42,445 bases of DNA, taken from NCBI GenBank assembly GCA_964487155.1, contig CAZAQB010000009.1:1-42445 (forward strand), in the 5' to 3' direction. A program made the translations under genes and the position numbers. This DNA is from CAZAQB01 sp964487155 (GTDB lineage: Bacteria; Pseudomonadota; Gammaproteobacteria; Nitrococcales; Nitrococcaceae). Positions 23,522 to 33,678 of this stretch are shown one piece after another (the first letter of the stretch is position 1; each line of letters opens with the position of its first letter). Below the pieces are notes generated by a model. The model did not search any database. It was given only the letters and a program-made list of their open reading frames with translations, and was not told the DNA's origin.

Positions 23522-24319
23522 TCAACCGGGCGGCTCGGCTGGCCCGGGGGCGCCGCGGCGGAATTCGTTGCCGTCGTTGTCCCGGGCCCGCACCTGCAGG
23601 GCCTTTCCGGGCGCCGGCTCCACGTAGAAACGCAGGCTGGGGTTGCGGCTCAGGGTGATGGTGAGGTCCGCCTGCACCACCGGCTCGGTCCCGCGCAGCA
23701 CCTCCAGGCGTTCCACGAAATGGGCCGGGCGGTAGAGACGGGTGAGCTGGTCCATCTGCAGCCCGGAGTAGTTGGGGTGACGGATCATCACCTGCACCCG
23801 CTCGCCGCCAGGCCCCTCGGCCGGCCAGCTGCGCATGCGGATGCGGCCCAGGTCCTGCAGGGCCTCGGCCTCCTCCGCCCCGACCGGCGCCGAGCAGCCG
23901 CCACTGGCCTTCACGAAGCGCCTGCCCATCAGCAACCGGCCGTCGGCGGTCTCCGCCACGGCCCGCACGTGGGTGTAGGCATTGATGCGGATGCGGGTGG
24001 ACAGAGCGACCCGGCCGGCGGCGGGGCCGAACCGGAACACACCGGCCAGGGGCTCCGGGTTGTTGTCGACGATCAGGTGCAGGCGGCGAAGGGCCGGTTC
24101 CGCGCCCGGCGGGCGCAGATCCTCCACGGTGATGGGCACCAGGGCGGCGTCCGAGGCGCGGTACGGCGCTTCGATGCCGATCACCTGGTCGGCCTCCTGG
24201 ATCGGCCGGTCACCGAACAGCCGCTGGCGCAGCTCGGGCCAGCGGTCGTCCCGGGTGTCGCTGGCGGCCGGGGCCGGGGCGGCAGCCACCAGCCCGAGAG
24301 CCAGGGCAGCAATCAGCAT
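23522..24319 (-). CDS. SoxYZ-like sulfur carrier fusion, quinoprotein-associated type
   Basis: This exported 265-residue protein (signal peptide MLIAALALGLVAAAPAPAA) joins a SoxY-like N-terminal half and a SoxZ-like C-terminal half. The SoxY half ends around VKASGGCSAPVG, where C142 occupies the carrier cysteine position; in SoxY this cysteine swings on a C-terminal GGCGG arm, here internal. The SoxZ half begins with IRMRSWP and has VQVMIRHPNYSGLQMD and FVERLEV. This fused form is known next to PQQ-dependent alcohol dehydrogenases, where its role is unclear; no dehydrogenase is in view here. GGAGG lies upstream; a GTG two codons earlier is an alternative start. It follows the metallohydrolase gene by 37 bp and is probably cotranscribed. 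Confidence 0.82.
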   Translation of the reverse strand: MLIAALALGLVAAAPAPAASDTRDDRWPELRQRLFGDRPIQEADQVIGIEAPYRASDAALVPITVEDLRPPGAEPALRRLHLIVDNNPEPLAGVFRFGPAAGRVALSTRIRINAYTHVRAVAETADGRLLMGRRFVKASGGCSAPVGAEEAEALQDLGRIRMRSWPAEGPGGERVQVMIRHPNYSGLQMDQLTRLYRPAHFVERLEVLRGTEPVVQADLTITLSRNPSLRFYVEPAPGKALQVRARDNDGNEFRRGAPGPAEPPG

Positions 24320-24356
24320 TCTCACGGCACCTCCCCCCCGGCGATCCGCCCGGGGC

Positions 24357-25310
24357 TCACTCCCATTCCAGTTCCGTGTAGGCCTTGCCGACGTTGCGGG
24401 GATGGTAGTCCTGGAACAGTTTCCAGTTCCCCGCCTCGGCGGCCGCGACACGCTCCAGTGCTTCTTCCAGGGTAGCTCCGGCAGCGATGGCTGCCCGGGT
24501 CTCCGCCAGCAGGCGCTCCAGGTAGTGCCGCAGCGGCGCCGCCGCGTCGGGCCAGGCGACACTGGCCGGCCCGTGGCCCGGAACGGCGCGGGCTACCTTG
24601 CGGGCCTGCAACCGGTCGAGTATGGCCAGCCAGCCCCTGAGGCTGCCATCCAGGGACGGCACCCGCTCGACGAAAAGCAGGTCCGAGAGCCAGAGGGTGC
24701 CGGTGGCCAGGTCGGTGACGATCAAGTCATTGTCGGTGTGGGCGGGCGGCATCGCCTCCAGGCGCAGCCGCCGTCCGCCCAGGTCCAGCTCCAGTACGTC
24801 TGCCACGGTGCGGGTGGGAGGCACCAGGGCGTCCGGCCCATAGCGGAAGGAAGTGTCCCTCTGCAGGGCGGTGATGTAGTAGCTGCCCCGGGCGGCCAGC
24901 TGGGCCGGCAGCCGGGCATGGCCGATGAACTCCGGCTGGTCGTCTGCAAAGGCGCTGTTGCCCAGCCAGTGATCCGGGTGCACATGGGTGTTGATGACGT
25001 GACAGATGGGCAGCCTGGTGACCTTGCGCACTGCCCGGCGCAGCGCCCGGCCGGTGGCCGGAGCGCCGCCGGTGTCGATCACCGCCACGCAGCGCTCCCC
25101 CACCACGAAACCCAGGTTGGCGATGGCGCCGCGGTTGGCCTCTGCGATCTCTGCGTGGCTGCCCTGGTGGACGTACACGCCCGGGGCGACCTCGGTGACC
25201 GTCAGCGCCGAATCCTCGGCGGCTGCGGCAGAACTCACTGCCAGCCCGGGCACCAGGGCCAACATGGGGAGCCATCGACGCCGGCGCGACATGCGGGAGG
25301 CGGCGATCAT
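24357..25310 (-). CDS. Exported metallo-beta-lactamase-fold zinc hydrolase, quinoprotein relay type
   Basis: This 317-residue protein has a signal peptide (WLPMLALVPGLAVSSAAAAE) and an MBL fold. The zinc motif HVHPDH is at 109-114, followed by GHARLPAQL, a DND stretch (DNDLIV) in the usual place of the bridging aspartate, and VPGHGP for the last histidine. The ending NWKLFQDYHPRNVGKAYTELEWE is typical of the zinc metallohydrolases found beside SoxYZ-like carriers in quinoprotein relay clusters, which fits the next gene. The ATG at 25310 overlaps the deaminase stop by four bases (ATGA). The substrate is unknown; by analogy with SoxB-like or glyoxalase II-like chemistry, a persulfide or thioester is possible. 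Confidence 0.82.
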   Translation of the reverse strand: MIAASRMSRRRRWLPMLALVPGLAVSSAAAAEDSALTVTEVAPGVYVHQGSHAEIAEANRGAIANLGFVVGERCVAVIDTGGAPATGRALRRAVRKVTRLPICHVINTHVHPDHWLGNSAFADDQPEFIGHARLPAQLAARGSYYITALQRDTSFRYGPDALVPPTRTVADVLELDLGGRRLRLEAMPPAHTDNDLIVTDLATGTLWLSDLLFVERVPSLDGSLRGWLAILDRLQARKVARAVPGHGPASVAWPDAAAPLRHYLERLLAETRAAIAAGATLEEALERVAAAEAGNWKLFQDYHPRNVGKAYTELEWE

Positions 25311-25885
25311 CGCGGCGGCGGCAGGCCGACGGCCTCGCACCAGCGCGCGCGCAAGCTGTCCATGCGGGCCGAGGCGAGCCGCGAGGCCAGTTCGCGCATC
25401 GGCCAGCTGACGTCTGCCGGCAACTGGCGCTGCAGGCTCGCCAGGTTGCGCCACACCGGGCTCAGCCGGGAGACCCGGTGCACCATGCCGCCGTCCGGAT
25501 CCTCCGCCACGAAGCGCAGCTCGCCGATGCCGGACAGCAGCAACCGGCCCAGACACATGGCGCAGGGCTCCAGGGACACCACCAGCCGCGCCTCGCGGCG
25601 GCCGGCGAACTCCGGGCGCTCGGCCTCCAGCCGGTCAAGGGTCAGCATCTCGGCATGGGCGCCGGAGTGGAAACCGCCGCTGAACACCCGGTTGCGGCCC
25701 TCGGCCAGCACCTCGCCGCCAGCGTCCACCAGCACCGCGCCGATGCCGTAACAGCCGTCCTCCAGGGCTTCCAGGGCCAGCTGGCAGCAGCGCAGGGCGA
25801 GGGCGTCGTCGCGCCGGTCGGCATCAGGCATTGCCGCGGCAAGGCGCTCCCTCAACAATGCCAGGTCGTCGCCCGGATCCGTCAT
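25307..25885 (-). CDS. Cytidine/deoxycytidylate deaminase-family protein
   Basis: This 192-residue zinc deaminase has HAE (H77, E79) and PCxxC (P107, C108, C111), the zinc ligands and proton shuttle of the CDA/TadA superfamily, plus the SLEPCAMCLGRLLLSGI helix start. The catalytic pattern is closest to nucleoside or guanine/tRNA-adenosine deaminases of the TadA/GuaD type. A C-terminal helical extension of some 60 residues (VWRNLASLQRQLPADVSW) is longer than in TadA. It is the first gene of a three-gene operon with the metallohydrolase and SoxYZ-like carrier, with no evident functional link. The exact substrate cannot be assigned. Confidence 0.8.
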   Translation of the reverse strand: MTDPGDDLALLRERLAAAMPDADRRDDALALRCCQLALEALEDGCYGIGAVLVDAGGEVLAEGRNRVFSGGFHSGAHAEMLTLDRLEAERPEFAGRREARLVVSLEPCAMCLGRLLLSGIGELRFVAEDPDGGMVHRVSRLSPVWRNLASLQRQLPADVSWPMRELASRLASARMDSLRARWCEAVGLPPPR

Positions 25886-25992
25886 CGGCGATCCTCCACC
25901 GGCATGCCGGGCACGGGGCGTAACCGGCTCACACAGCGGCTATGCTTGGAGCACCATTCTGACCACATTGGCGAGCAGCTCGGAGTTGAGGA

Positions 25993-26424
25993 GTGAACCA
26001 GACGCTAGGCACCATTCTTAAGAATAAGACCGATGCTCTCTACAGCGTGCCACCGACGGCCATCGTGAAGGAAGCCGTTCAGATCATGGCGGAGGCCGGG
26101 GTTGGCGCCGCCCTGGTGATCGACCGGGGGACTCTGTGCGGCATGTTCACGGAGCGGGATCTGATGACGCGGGTGGTCAACGAGGGGCTGGACCCGGCTA
26201 CCACGGCGATATCCCAGGTCATGACCCGGGACATCGCCACGGTATCGCCCACCGTCACGGTGGGTGAGGCGATGTCCTTGTGCACCCAGAAACGCATGCG
26301 CCACCTGCCCGTGTACGAGGGTGACACCCTGCTGGGGGTGATCTCCGCCGGTGACCTCACCAAGGCCGTGGTCGACGGCCAGCAGCACACCATCGACGAC
26401 CTGGTGCGCTACATCTACGGCTGA
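25993..26424 (+). CDS. Tandem CBS-domain protein
   Basis: This 143-residue protein consists of two CBS domains (about 10-65 and 78-140). The first includes IVKEAVQIMAEAGVGAALVIDRG with MFTERDLMTRVV; the second includes TVSPTVTVGEAMSLCTQKRMRHLPVYEG with GVISAGDLTKAV. Such pairs bind adenine nucleotides (ATP, AMP, NAD) and sense energy or redox state; stand-alone pairs may act on partner enzymes. The start is a GTG, with GGAG seven bases upstream. It is divergent from the deaminase gene and convergent with rhlE. Confidence 0.85.
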   Translation: MNQTLGTILKNKTDALYSVPPTAIVKEAVQIMAEAGVGAALVIDRGTLCGMFTERDLMTRVVNEGLDPATTAISQVMTRDIATVSPTVTVGEAMSLCTQKRMRHLPVYEGDTLLGVISAGDLTKAVVDGQQHTIDDLVRYIYG

Positions 26425-26426
26425 TT

Positions 26427-26454
26427 GCGCCCCGGGGCATTGCCCCCGGGGCGC
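26427..26454. terminator. Hairpin between convergent genes
   Basis: An 11-bp perfect stem (GCGCCCCGGGG, 26427-26437; CCCCGGGGCGC, 26444-26454) with the loop CATTGC starts two bases after the CBS gene stop. The downstream T-run is weak (TTCAT), so termination efficiency is uncertain. It could serve both the CBS gene and rhlE. Confidence 0.6.
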
Positions 26455-26466
26455 TTCATGGCAGGC

Positions 26467-27735
<1,269 letters not shown>

Positions 27736-28077
27736 GGATTCTCCAAGAGTCGGCCTGCCGGGGAGGCCCCGGGCCGGTCCAGGCGGGATGACCTGATTGA
27801 GCGTTCGGGATGAGTGGCCGGGAGGCCAGGAATCAGCCGCGAGACGGGAGCGCCGACCGGATGGCGCGGATTCGCCGCGGAGTATACGCGAACTGCGCCG
27901 CATCCTGTCCAGCGATTTCGCGCCGCCGGTCCCTCAATGCCGGGCAGTTTCGCCCGCGTCCGTCCGTCCCCGTTGCATTAGCTGGCGTCTGTGCTTTGCT
28001 TGCAGTCAATCCGGATCTTCACTGACCCCGGCAAGGAGCGGCCAGATGTCCTCGCGGCGCCCCACGGAGCAGGATTG
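27736..28077. other. Divergent region between rhlE and the eCIS cluster
   Basis: A minus-strand TATACT (27881-27886) with TGGACA (27906-27911), 19 bp apart, could be the rhlE promoter; the spacer is long, so the call is weak. On the plus strand the in-frame codons before 28078 have no ribosome binding site. I found no clear promoter for the injection-system genes. Confidence 0.35.
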
Positions 28078-28662
28078 ATGGCCAGCTTTCGGGCGGTCAC
28101 CGGCGCTCTCGACGCCCTGCGCGAGCGCCTGCTGCTGACCCAGGCGGGCGACCTGGCGGGACTGATAGAGAACCCGGACGTGCGGGTGCTGGGCTCCCAG
28201 GACCTGCGCACCGACCCTGCCGGCAACACGCTCGGCCTGTATCTGCACCGGGTGGCGGTGGACCCCTACGGCCGCAACCGCTACCTGCCCCCCGGGCGTC
28301 CCGACCAGCGGCCGCGTCCCGAGCTGCCGGTGAACCTGCACCTGCTGCTGGTGGGCTGGTCCACCAACGCCACTGCCGAGGCGCTGCTGGTGGGCTGGGC
28401 CATGCAGCAGCTGGGGTCCTCCCTGGAGCTGGACGTCTCTCACCTGGCGGTGGCGGACAGCGGCTGGGGCGAGTCGGAGACCCTGCAGGTCATCCCCGAG
28501 GACATGTCCACCGAGGACCTGATGCGCGTCTGGGACAGCCTGCCCGGCGACTACCGCCTGTCCGCGCCGTATCTGATCAAGACCTTGCGCCTGGAACCTG
28601 CGGTCATGCCTGAAGCCGGCCCGCCGGTGCGCAGCATCGTCATGCCAGTGGAGGAACACTGA
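28078..28662 (+). CDS. eCIS DUF4255 protein (Afp16/Pvc16 N-terminal type, tail terminator)
   Basis: This 194-residue protein matches the DUF4255 domain: an N-terminal helix (FRAVTGALDALRERLLLT), a P-x-N-L-x-L-L-L-V-G stretch (LPVNLHLLLVGWS), LLVGWAMQQLGSS and the PEDMSTEDLMRVWDSLPGDYRLSAPYL segment. In Afp and PVC particles this protein caps the tube and sheath at the end distal to the baseplate. Here it is the first gene of the cluster and has only the single domain. The ATG at 28078 follows GGAGCAGGATTG; an in-frame upstream start has no site. Confidence 0.85.
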   Translation: MASFRAVTGALDALRERLLLTQAGDLAGLIENPDVRVLGSQDLRTDPAGNTLGLYLHRVAVDPYGRNRYLPPGRPDQRPRPELPVNLHLLLVGWSTNATAEALLVGWAMQQLGSSLELDVSHLAVADSGWGESETLQVIPEDMSTEDLMRVWDSLPGDYRLSAPYLIKTLRLEPAVMPEAGPPVRSIVMPVEEH

Positions 28663-28663
28663 A

Positions 28664-29446
28664 GTGGCGGCCCTGGAGACGGTGGTTCGCCACGCCAGCG
28701 ACTGGATCGACTGGATCGACCGCAGCGGCCTGCTCGCCCCGGACCATGCACCCCGGGTGCGCCTGCCCCTGGACGTGCGGCTGGAGCCACCGCTGCCCCC
28801 TGGCCTGACCCTCCACCACAAGACCGGCCAGACCGTGCTCTGGCGGGAGCGCTCCGGCAGCCTGCTCTATGTGCTGGACGGCGATGCGACGCCGGCGGAT
28901 GTGGAGCCCCCCACCGAGACCGCCTACAGCCTGACCGGCACGGTCGCAGACCTGGCAGGGCGCTTCCTGCCGCGGCGCTTTGCCATCAGCGCCGGCAACG
29001 CCGCGGGCCACGCCGTGGACCTGTACCGCTCGCCCGCCGGCACCCGCTTCCAGGCCGCTGGCGGGCTGCGCCTGAGCCTGGCCCGGCCTGACGGCAGTCC
29101 GCTGCCGTGGGCGCTGGTGGAAGTCACCGTGACGCCGCCGGTGGGCGGCGCCCGGCAGTTCATCGGCCAGGCGGACGCCCGCGGCGAGCTGAACCTGCCG
29201 TTGTCCCGGCTTCCGGCCCTGACCCGGGACGCCCCGGCCACGAGCTATTCCGCGACCCTGGCGGTGCGCGCCGTACCGGGCGCCATGGCGGAGCAGACCG
29301 TGGACCCCGACAGCGCCGTCGGCGTGGACCTGCGGGACCCGTTCAGCGGCACCCCCGGCCCCACCGGCAATCTTCTGGTGGAGCCGGGACGCATCACCCG
29401 GGTGACCAGCCCGGCCGCGGACCATCTGATCGTCGAGGCGCCCTGA
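28664..29446 (+). CDS. eCIS-associated beta-sandwich protein, function unknown
   Basis: This 260-residue protein begins with a GTG one base after the DUF4255 stop. An N-terminal helix (LETVVRHASDWIDWIDRSG) is followed by beta-rich sequence. SLARPDGSPLPWALVEVTVTPPVGG and IGQADARGELNLPLSRLP read like a carboxypeptidase regulatory-type or Ig-like beta-sandwich. No signal peptide is present. The position between the DUF4255 gene and the sheath gene suggests a structural accessory of the tail terminus. I do not recognise a named family. Confidence 0.6.
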   Translation: MAALETVVRHASDWIDWIDRSGLLAPDHAPRVRLPLDVRLEPPLPPGLTLHHKTGQTVLWRERSGSLLYVLDGDATPADVEPPTETAYSLTGTVADLAGRFLPRRFAISAGNAAGHAVDLYRSPAGTRFQAAGGLRLSLARPDGSPLPWALVEVTVTPPVGGARQFIGQADARGELNLPLSRLPALTRDAPATSYSATLAVRAVPGAMAEQTVDPDSAVGVDLRDPFSGTPGPTGNLLVEPGRITRVTSPAADHLIVEAP

Positions 29447-29474
29447 ACGGGACCGAGCCTGAGGAGAGCCAGCC

Positions 29475-31634
29475 ATGCCCGAGTATCTCGCCCCTGGAGT
29501 GTTCGTCGAGGAGACCAGCTTCCGGCACAAGTCCATCGAGGGCGTCGGCACCAGCGTCGCCTCCCTGGTCGGTCCCACCCGCAGCGGCCCGGTGCGGGGC
29601 ATCCCTGAGGTCGTCACCAGCTATGCCGAGTTCGAGCGGGTGTTCGGTGACGGCGACGACCTCTCCTTCGGCGACGGCGCCGGCGGCACCATCCAGCAAC
29701 CCAACTACTGCGCGCATGCCGCCCGGGCCTTCTTCGACAACGGCGGCAAGCAGCTCTACGCGGTGCGGGCGGTGCGCTGGAACGCCGATGGCACCGTCAA
29801 CCCGGCCACCGCCTCCAGCGCCAGCGCGGTGAGCGCGGTGCGTTTCAATGCCCGCTTCCCCGGCGCGCTCGGCAACTACGCCCTGGAGCTGCACTGGCAG
29901 GACAGCGAGAACCTGTTCACCACCACCGAGGTCAACGCCTCCGAAGAGGGCGACCTGCTGTATCTGGTTGCCCGCAACGTCCCCGCCACGGCCAAGACCA
30001 CCGGCCCCGCCACCAGCAACTTCCCCATGGACGTGCAGGCCGTGGTGCGGCGCACCGGCGACAATTACGCGGTGCAGGGCACCCCCCAGCTCTTCCAGCC
30101 CGGCACCACCACGCCGGTGTCCGTCACCACCCCCCTCGCGGGCCTAGTGGTGGCCAATCTCGAGCCCTCGGACACCACCCTCACCCGGCTCGCCGCCCGG
30201 CGCCCGGCCAGCGGCGTGCTGGCGGACGGCACCGCGGCGGTGCTGAGCCTGGCCGCCGGCGTCGACCTGACCCCGCTCAACAACGCCTGGGACCTGGGCG
30301 GCCTGACCCGCATCGAGGGCTACCTGGACGCCGCCGGCACCAGCTTCACGGTGGCGGCCTCCCGCAACCCGGGCCTGCCCGGTAGCAGCGACATCGCCCT
30401 GCCGCTGGCGGCCTTCGGCGGCCAGCCTGCGGCCATCACCGCCCTCACCGCCCGCTTCTTCGACCTGGACGTGCACAAAGGCCACAAGGACGGCGAGGTG
30501 ATCTGGAGCGTCACCGGCGCGAGCGTGGCGCCGGGCACCGAGCGCAGCCTGGACGCGGCGCTGCCGGCCGACCCGGAGCGCACCGCCGAACAGCTCTCCC
30601 AGCCGGTGAGCGCCACCCTGGGCACCAGCCCCACCGGGCCGGGGGTGCGCGACGCCCTGGACGCGCTCTACAACCCGGTGGATCTCAATCCGCCGGCGGG
30701 CTCGCTGGACGACCCCCGCCACATCGTGCTGCTCACCGGCGGCAGCGACGGGCGCCTGCCCACCCCCGCCGACTACGCCGGCGAGGAGGACGAGACCCAG
30801 GGCAGCACCGGCTTCAAGGCCCTGGAGAGCGTCGAGGACGTCTCCATCTGCATGGTCCCCGCCGCGGCCGCCGACACCGCCAACCACATCGCCGTGGTCA
30901 TGGAAATGCAGAAGCACTGCCGGCGCATGCGCTACCGGGTGGGGGTGGTGGACTCGCAGCAGGGCATGTCCCTGGGGGACGTGCGCGAGTTCCGCAACAA
31001 CTTCGACGACTCCCGCCTGGCCCTCTACTACCCCTGGGTGGTGGCCACCGATCCCACCGGCCGCCGCCGGGAGCTGACCCTGCCGCCGTCAGGCTTCATG
31101 GCCGGCATCTACGCCGGCACCGACGTGCGCCGCGGCGTCCACAAGGCGCCGGCCAACGAGGTGGTGCTGGGGGCGCTGCGCTTCGCCCAGGAGGTCAACC
31201 GCTTCCAGCAGGAGCTGCTGAACCCCAACGGCATCAACTGCCTGCGCTCCTTCCCCGGGCGCGGCCACCGGGTCTGGGGCGGGCGCACCCTGTCCAGCGA
31301 CCCGGAGTGGAAGTACCTCAACGTGCGGCGCTACTTCCTGTACCTGGAGCGCTCCATCGAGAAGTCCACCCAGTGGGCGGTGTTCGAGCCCAACGGCGAG
31401 GCGCTTTGGGCGAACATCCGCGCCGCGGTGGAGGACTTCCTGTTCAACGAATGGCGCGGCGGCGCGCTGCTCGGCGCCACGCCCAAGCAGGCGTTCTTCG
31501 TGCGCTGCGACCGCTCCACCATGACCCAGAACGACATCGACAACGGCCGCATGGTCTGCGTCGTGGGCGTGGCGGCGCTCAAGCCCGCCGAGTTCGTGAT
31601 CTTCCGCATCGGTCAGAAGACCGCCGACGCCTGA
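29475..31634 (+). CDS. eCIS contractile tail sheath protein
   Basis: This 719-residue protein has the phage-tail sheath ends. The N-terminal PEYLAPGVFVEETSF and IEGVGTSVASLVGPTRSGP are typical of the Afp/PVC and phage sheath; the C-terminal domain has WGGRTLSSDPEWKYLNVRRYFLYLERSIEKS, WANIRAAVEDFLFNEWRGGAL and FFVRCD. The sheath polymerises around the tube and contracts to drive it into the target. The central 400 residues are a variable insertion (about 110-430), larger than in Afp2, which would lie on the outer face. A good Shine-Dalgarno (GAGGAGAG) precedes the ATG. Confidence 0.92.
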   Translation: MPEYLAPGVFVEETSFRHKSIEGVGTSVASLVGPTRSGPVRGIPEVVTSYAEFERVFGDGDDLSFGDGAGGTIQQPNYCAHAARAFFDNGGKQLYAVRAVRWNADGTVNPATASSASAVSAVRFNARFPGALGNYALELHWQDSENLFTTTEVNASEEGDLLYLVARNVPATAKTTGPATSNFPMDVQAVVRRTGDNYAVQGTPQLFQPGTTTPVSVTTPLAGLVVANLEPSDTTLTRLAARRPASGVLADGTAAVLSLAAGVDLTPLNNAWDLGGLTRIEGYLDAAGTSFTVAASRNPGLPGSSDIALPLAAFGGQPAAITALTARFFDLDVHKGHKDGEVIWSVTGASVAPGTERSLDAALPADPERTAEQLSQPVSATLGTSPTGPGVRDALDALYNPVDLNPPAGSLDDPRHIVLLTGGSDGRLPTPADYAGEEDETQGSTGFKALESVEDVSICMVPAAAADTANHIAVVMEMQKHCRRMRYRVGVVDSQQGMSLGDVREFRNNFDDSRLALYYPWVVATDPTGRRRELTLPPSGFMAGIYAGTDVRRGVHKAPANEVVLGALRFAQEVNRFQQELLNPNGINCLRSFPGRGHRVWGGRTLSSDPEWKYLNVRRYFLYLERSIEKSTQWAVFEPNGEALWANIRAAVEDFLFNEWRGGALLGATPKQAFFVRCDRSTMTQNDIDNGRMVCVVGVAALKPAEFVIFRIGQKTADA

Positions 31635-31649
31635 GGGGAGTAAGCCGCC

Positions 31650-32108
31650 ATGGCCGTTTTCCGCGAGACACCGTATTCAGCGTTCAACTTCCTGGTGGAG
31701 CTCGCGCCCGGCCAGGGCGAGGAGGTCCAGGCCGGCTTCTCCGAGGCCTCCGGGCTGAACGCCGAGGTCACCGTGGCCGAGTACCGCAACGGCAACGCCA
31801 AGGTGAACTACGTAACCAAGGTGCCGGGCATCAGCAAGGCCGGCGACGTCACCCTCAAGCGCGGCGTGATCGGTGCCCAGAACCTCTACGAGTGGCTGGA
31901 GGCGACCCGGGAGGGCCGCCTGGCCGACGCCAAGCGCAACGTGGTGGTGAAGCTCATGAACGAGGACCGCTCCGAGGTGGTGGTGAGCTGGAAGCTGCGC
32001 GGCGCCATGCCCATCAAGTGGACCGGCCCCACCCTCACCGCCAAGGGCGGCGGCGACGTGGCCATGGAGGAGCTGGTGCTGTCGGTTGAGAACGTGGAGC
32101 AGGAATAG
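31650..32108 (+). CDS. eCIS inner tube protein 1 (Afp1/gp19-like)
   Basis: This 152-residue protein has the gp19/Hcp-like tube fold: AFNFLVELAPG, GFSEASGLNAEVTVAEYRNGN, VPGISKAGDVTLKRGVIG and the closing GGGDVAMEELVLSVENVE. Hexamers stack into the hollow tube that carries the payload. It follows the sheath gene by 15 bp with GGGG upstream. It is a close relative of the second tube gene at 33671. Confidence 0.9.
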   Translation: MAVFRETPYSAFNFLVELAPGQGEEVQAGFSEASGLNAEVTVAEYRNGNAKVNYVTKVPGISKAGDVTLKRGVIGAQNLYEWLEATREGRLADAKRNVVVKLMNEDRSEVVVSWKLRGAMPIKWTGPTLTAKGGGDVAMEELVLSVENVEQE

Positions 32109-32112
32109 CCCG

Positions 32113-33678
32113 GTGATCCTCGCCGACCGCCGCATCGAGCTGCTGCCCAACCCCAGCCCGGCCGCCCGGCCGGTGCTGGAGGCGGTGATGCTGGGCCACT
32201 GCCCGGGAACCGCCCGCTGGGAGCGCGTGGCCCGGGATCCGCGCCTGCTGGAGGGCCTCGCCGGCCTCGGCTTCGGGGCCCAGGCCCGGCGCCTGGAGGC
32301 CCTGGGCGAGCGTCCCGCCCCTGCACCCGAAGCCGGCGACGAGGATCTCAAGCGCCTGTACGGCCTGCCCCTGAGGCTGCTCTCCCTGGGCCACTTCCAG
32401 GCCCTGTTCCCGGAGGCCTTCAGTGCTGCTGCCGCCTACCGCAGCCGCCTGGCCGGCAACCGGGCCTGGCTGCCGCTGGCGGTGCAGGACTTCTTCGAGT
32501 CGGCGGGCGACCTGCCGGACGGCGCCGCCCGGCTGTGGGTGATCCGGGTGGACGAGGCCGGCGGCGAGGCGGGCTTCCTGCCGGCGGCGCACCCCGACCT
32601 GCGCGACCCCGCCTCCCTGGGGCCTTTCGACCGGGCGCTACTGATCCCGGGCACCGGCCTGATCGCCCTGCCCGACCTGGAACGCCTGCAGATTCCCGCC
32701 CAGTTGGCCGATGTGCGCCGGGTGCGGCTGCCCAACCCGGAACCGGTGTTCCTGCCCTGCGGCACCGAAGTGGACGACTCCCACCGCGAGCGGCGCCACT
32801 CCGGCGAGATGCCCGCGGTGGCGCCGCGCATGGCGCCCCGGCGGGTGATCCCGCCCATCCTGCGCAGCCTGGCCCGCCACCGCCCGGACCTGCAGTGCCT
32901 GCTGGCCCTGCCCCTGGACCCCGAGGCCCGCGGCGAGCTGCCGGCCCCCTCCCGGCAGGCCCTGGCCCTGGTGCGGGGCATCGCCGGGCGCAACGAGGGC
33001 TCCGAGCCTCACGGCGAGCTCTACCCCGCCCTGCGCCACCTGCAGCTGCTCTACCCCTACCTCGCCGGCCCGGAGCGGCCGCTGGCCTCGCCGGCGGGGC
33101 TGGTGGCCGGCGCGGTGGTGCGCAGCAGCCAGCTGCGCGGGCCCTGGCGCTCCACCGCCGGTCAGCCCCTGCCGGGGCACGCCCTGCCCTACCCGAGGCT
33201 CTCCCAGCACGCGGCCACCGCCCTGCGGGAAGACCCGGGCGTGGGGGTGCTGCTGCTCCGGGCGGGGTCGGTGGAGCTGGACGACGAGCGCCTGGCCGGC
33301 CCCGCCGTGCCCGTGGCAGCCCTGTCGGGCGGCGCCCTGCCGGCGGACTACCACTCCGGGGAAATTGCCCGCTTCCTGGGCTGGCTGCGCCGCGAGCTCA
33401 CGGCGCTGGGCGAGCGGCTGCTGTTCGACGTGGATCCGCGCGACCCCCGTCCGCTGATGGCCCTGGAGCGCTTCCTGGGCGAGCTGCACGCCCGCGGCGC
33501 GCTGCGCGGCGCCCGCCCGGAGCAGGCCTACCGGGTGGTGCAGCACCCGGCCGCCGAGGCGGTGCTGGCCTTCGACATCGAGATCGCGCCGGCCTTTCCC
33601 ATCGACCGGCTGCGGCTGACCTTCATCCACGACCGGGACAGCGGCGGACTGCCCCGCCTGGAGATCCGCAGTGGCTGA
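32113..33678 (+). CDS. eCIS sheath-related protein
   Basis: This 521-residue protein resembles a diverged sheath subunit. Its last 120 residues (IARFLGWLRRELTALGERLLFDVDP, LERFLGELHARGALRGARPEQAYRVVQHPAAEA, FDIEIAPAFPIDRLRLTFIHDRD) keep the helix and strand pattern of the sheath C-terminal domain. The first half lacks the usual sheath N-terminal arm. Several Afp-like clusters carry sheath variants that sit at the baseplate; that role is plausible. It starts with a GTG, with AGGAA seven bases upstream, and overlaps the next gene by eight bases. Confidence 0.7.
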   Translation: MILADRRIELLPNPSPAARPVLEAVMLGHCPGTARWERVARDPRLLEGLAGLGFGAQARRLEALGERPAPAPEAGDEDLKRLYGLPLRLLSLGHFQALFPEAFSAAAAYRSRLAGNRAWLPLAVQDFFESAGDLPDGAARLWVIRVDEAGGEAGFLPAAHPDLRDPASLGPFDRALLIPGTGLIALPDLERLQIPAQLADVRRVRLPNPEPVFLPCGTEVDDSHRERRHSGEMPAVAPRMAPRRVIPPILRSLARHRPDLQCLLALPLDPEARGELPAPSRQALALVRGIAGRNEGSEPHGELYPALRHLQLLYPYLAGPERPLASPAGLVAGAVVRSSQLRGPWRSTAGQPLPGHALPYPRLSQHAATALREDPGVGVLLLRAGSVELDDERLAGPAVPVAALSGGALPADYHSGEIARFLGWLRRELTALGERLLFDVDPRDPRPLMALERFLGELHARGALRGARPEQAYRVVQHPAAEAVLAFDIEIAPAFPIDRLRLTFIHDRDSGGLPRLEIRSG

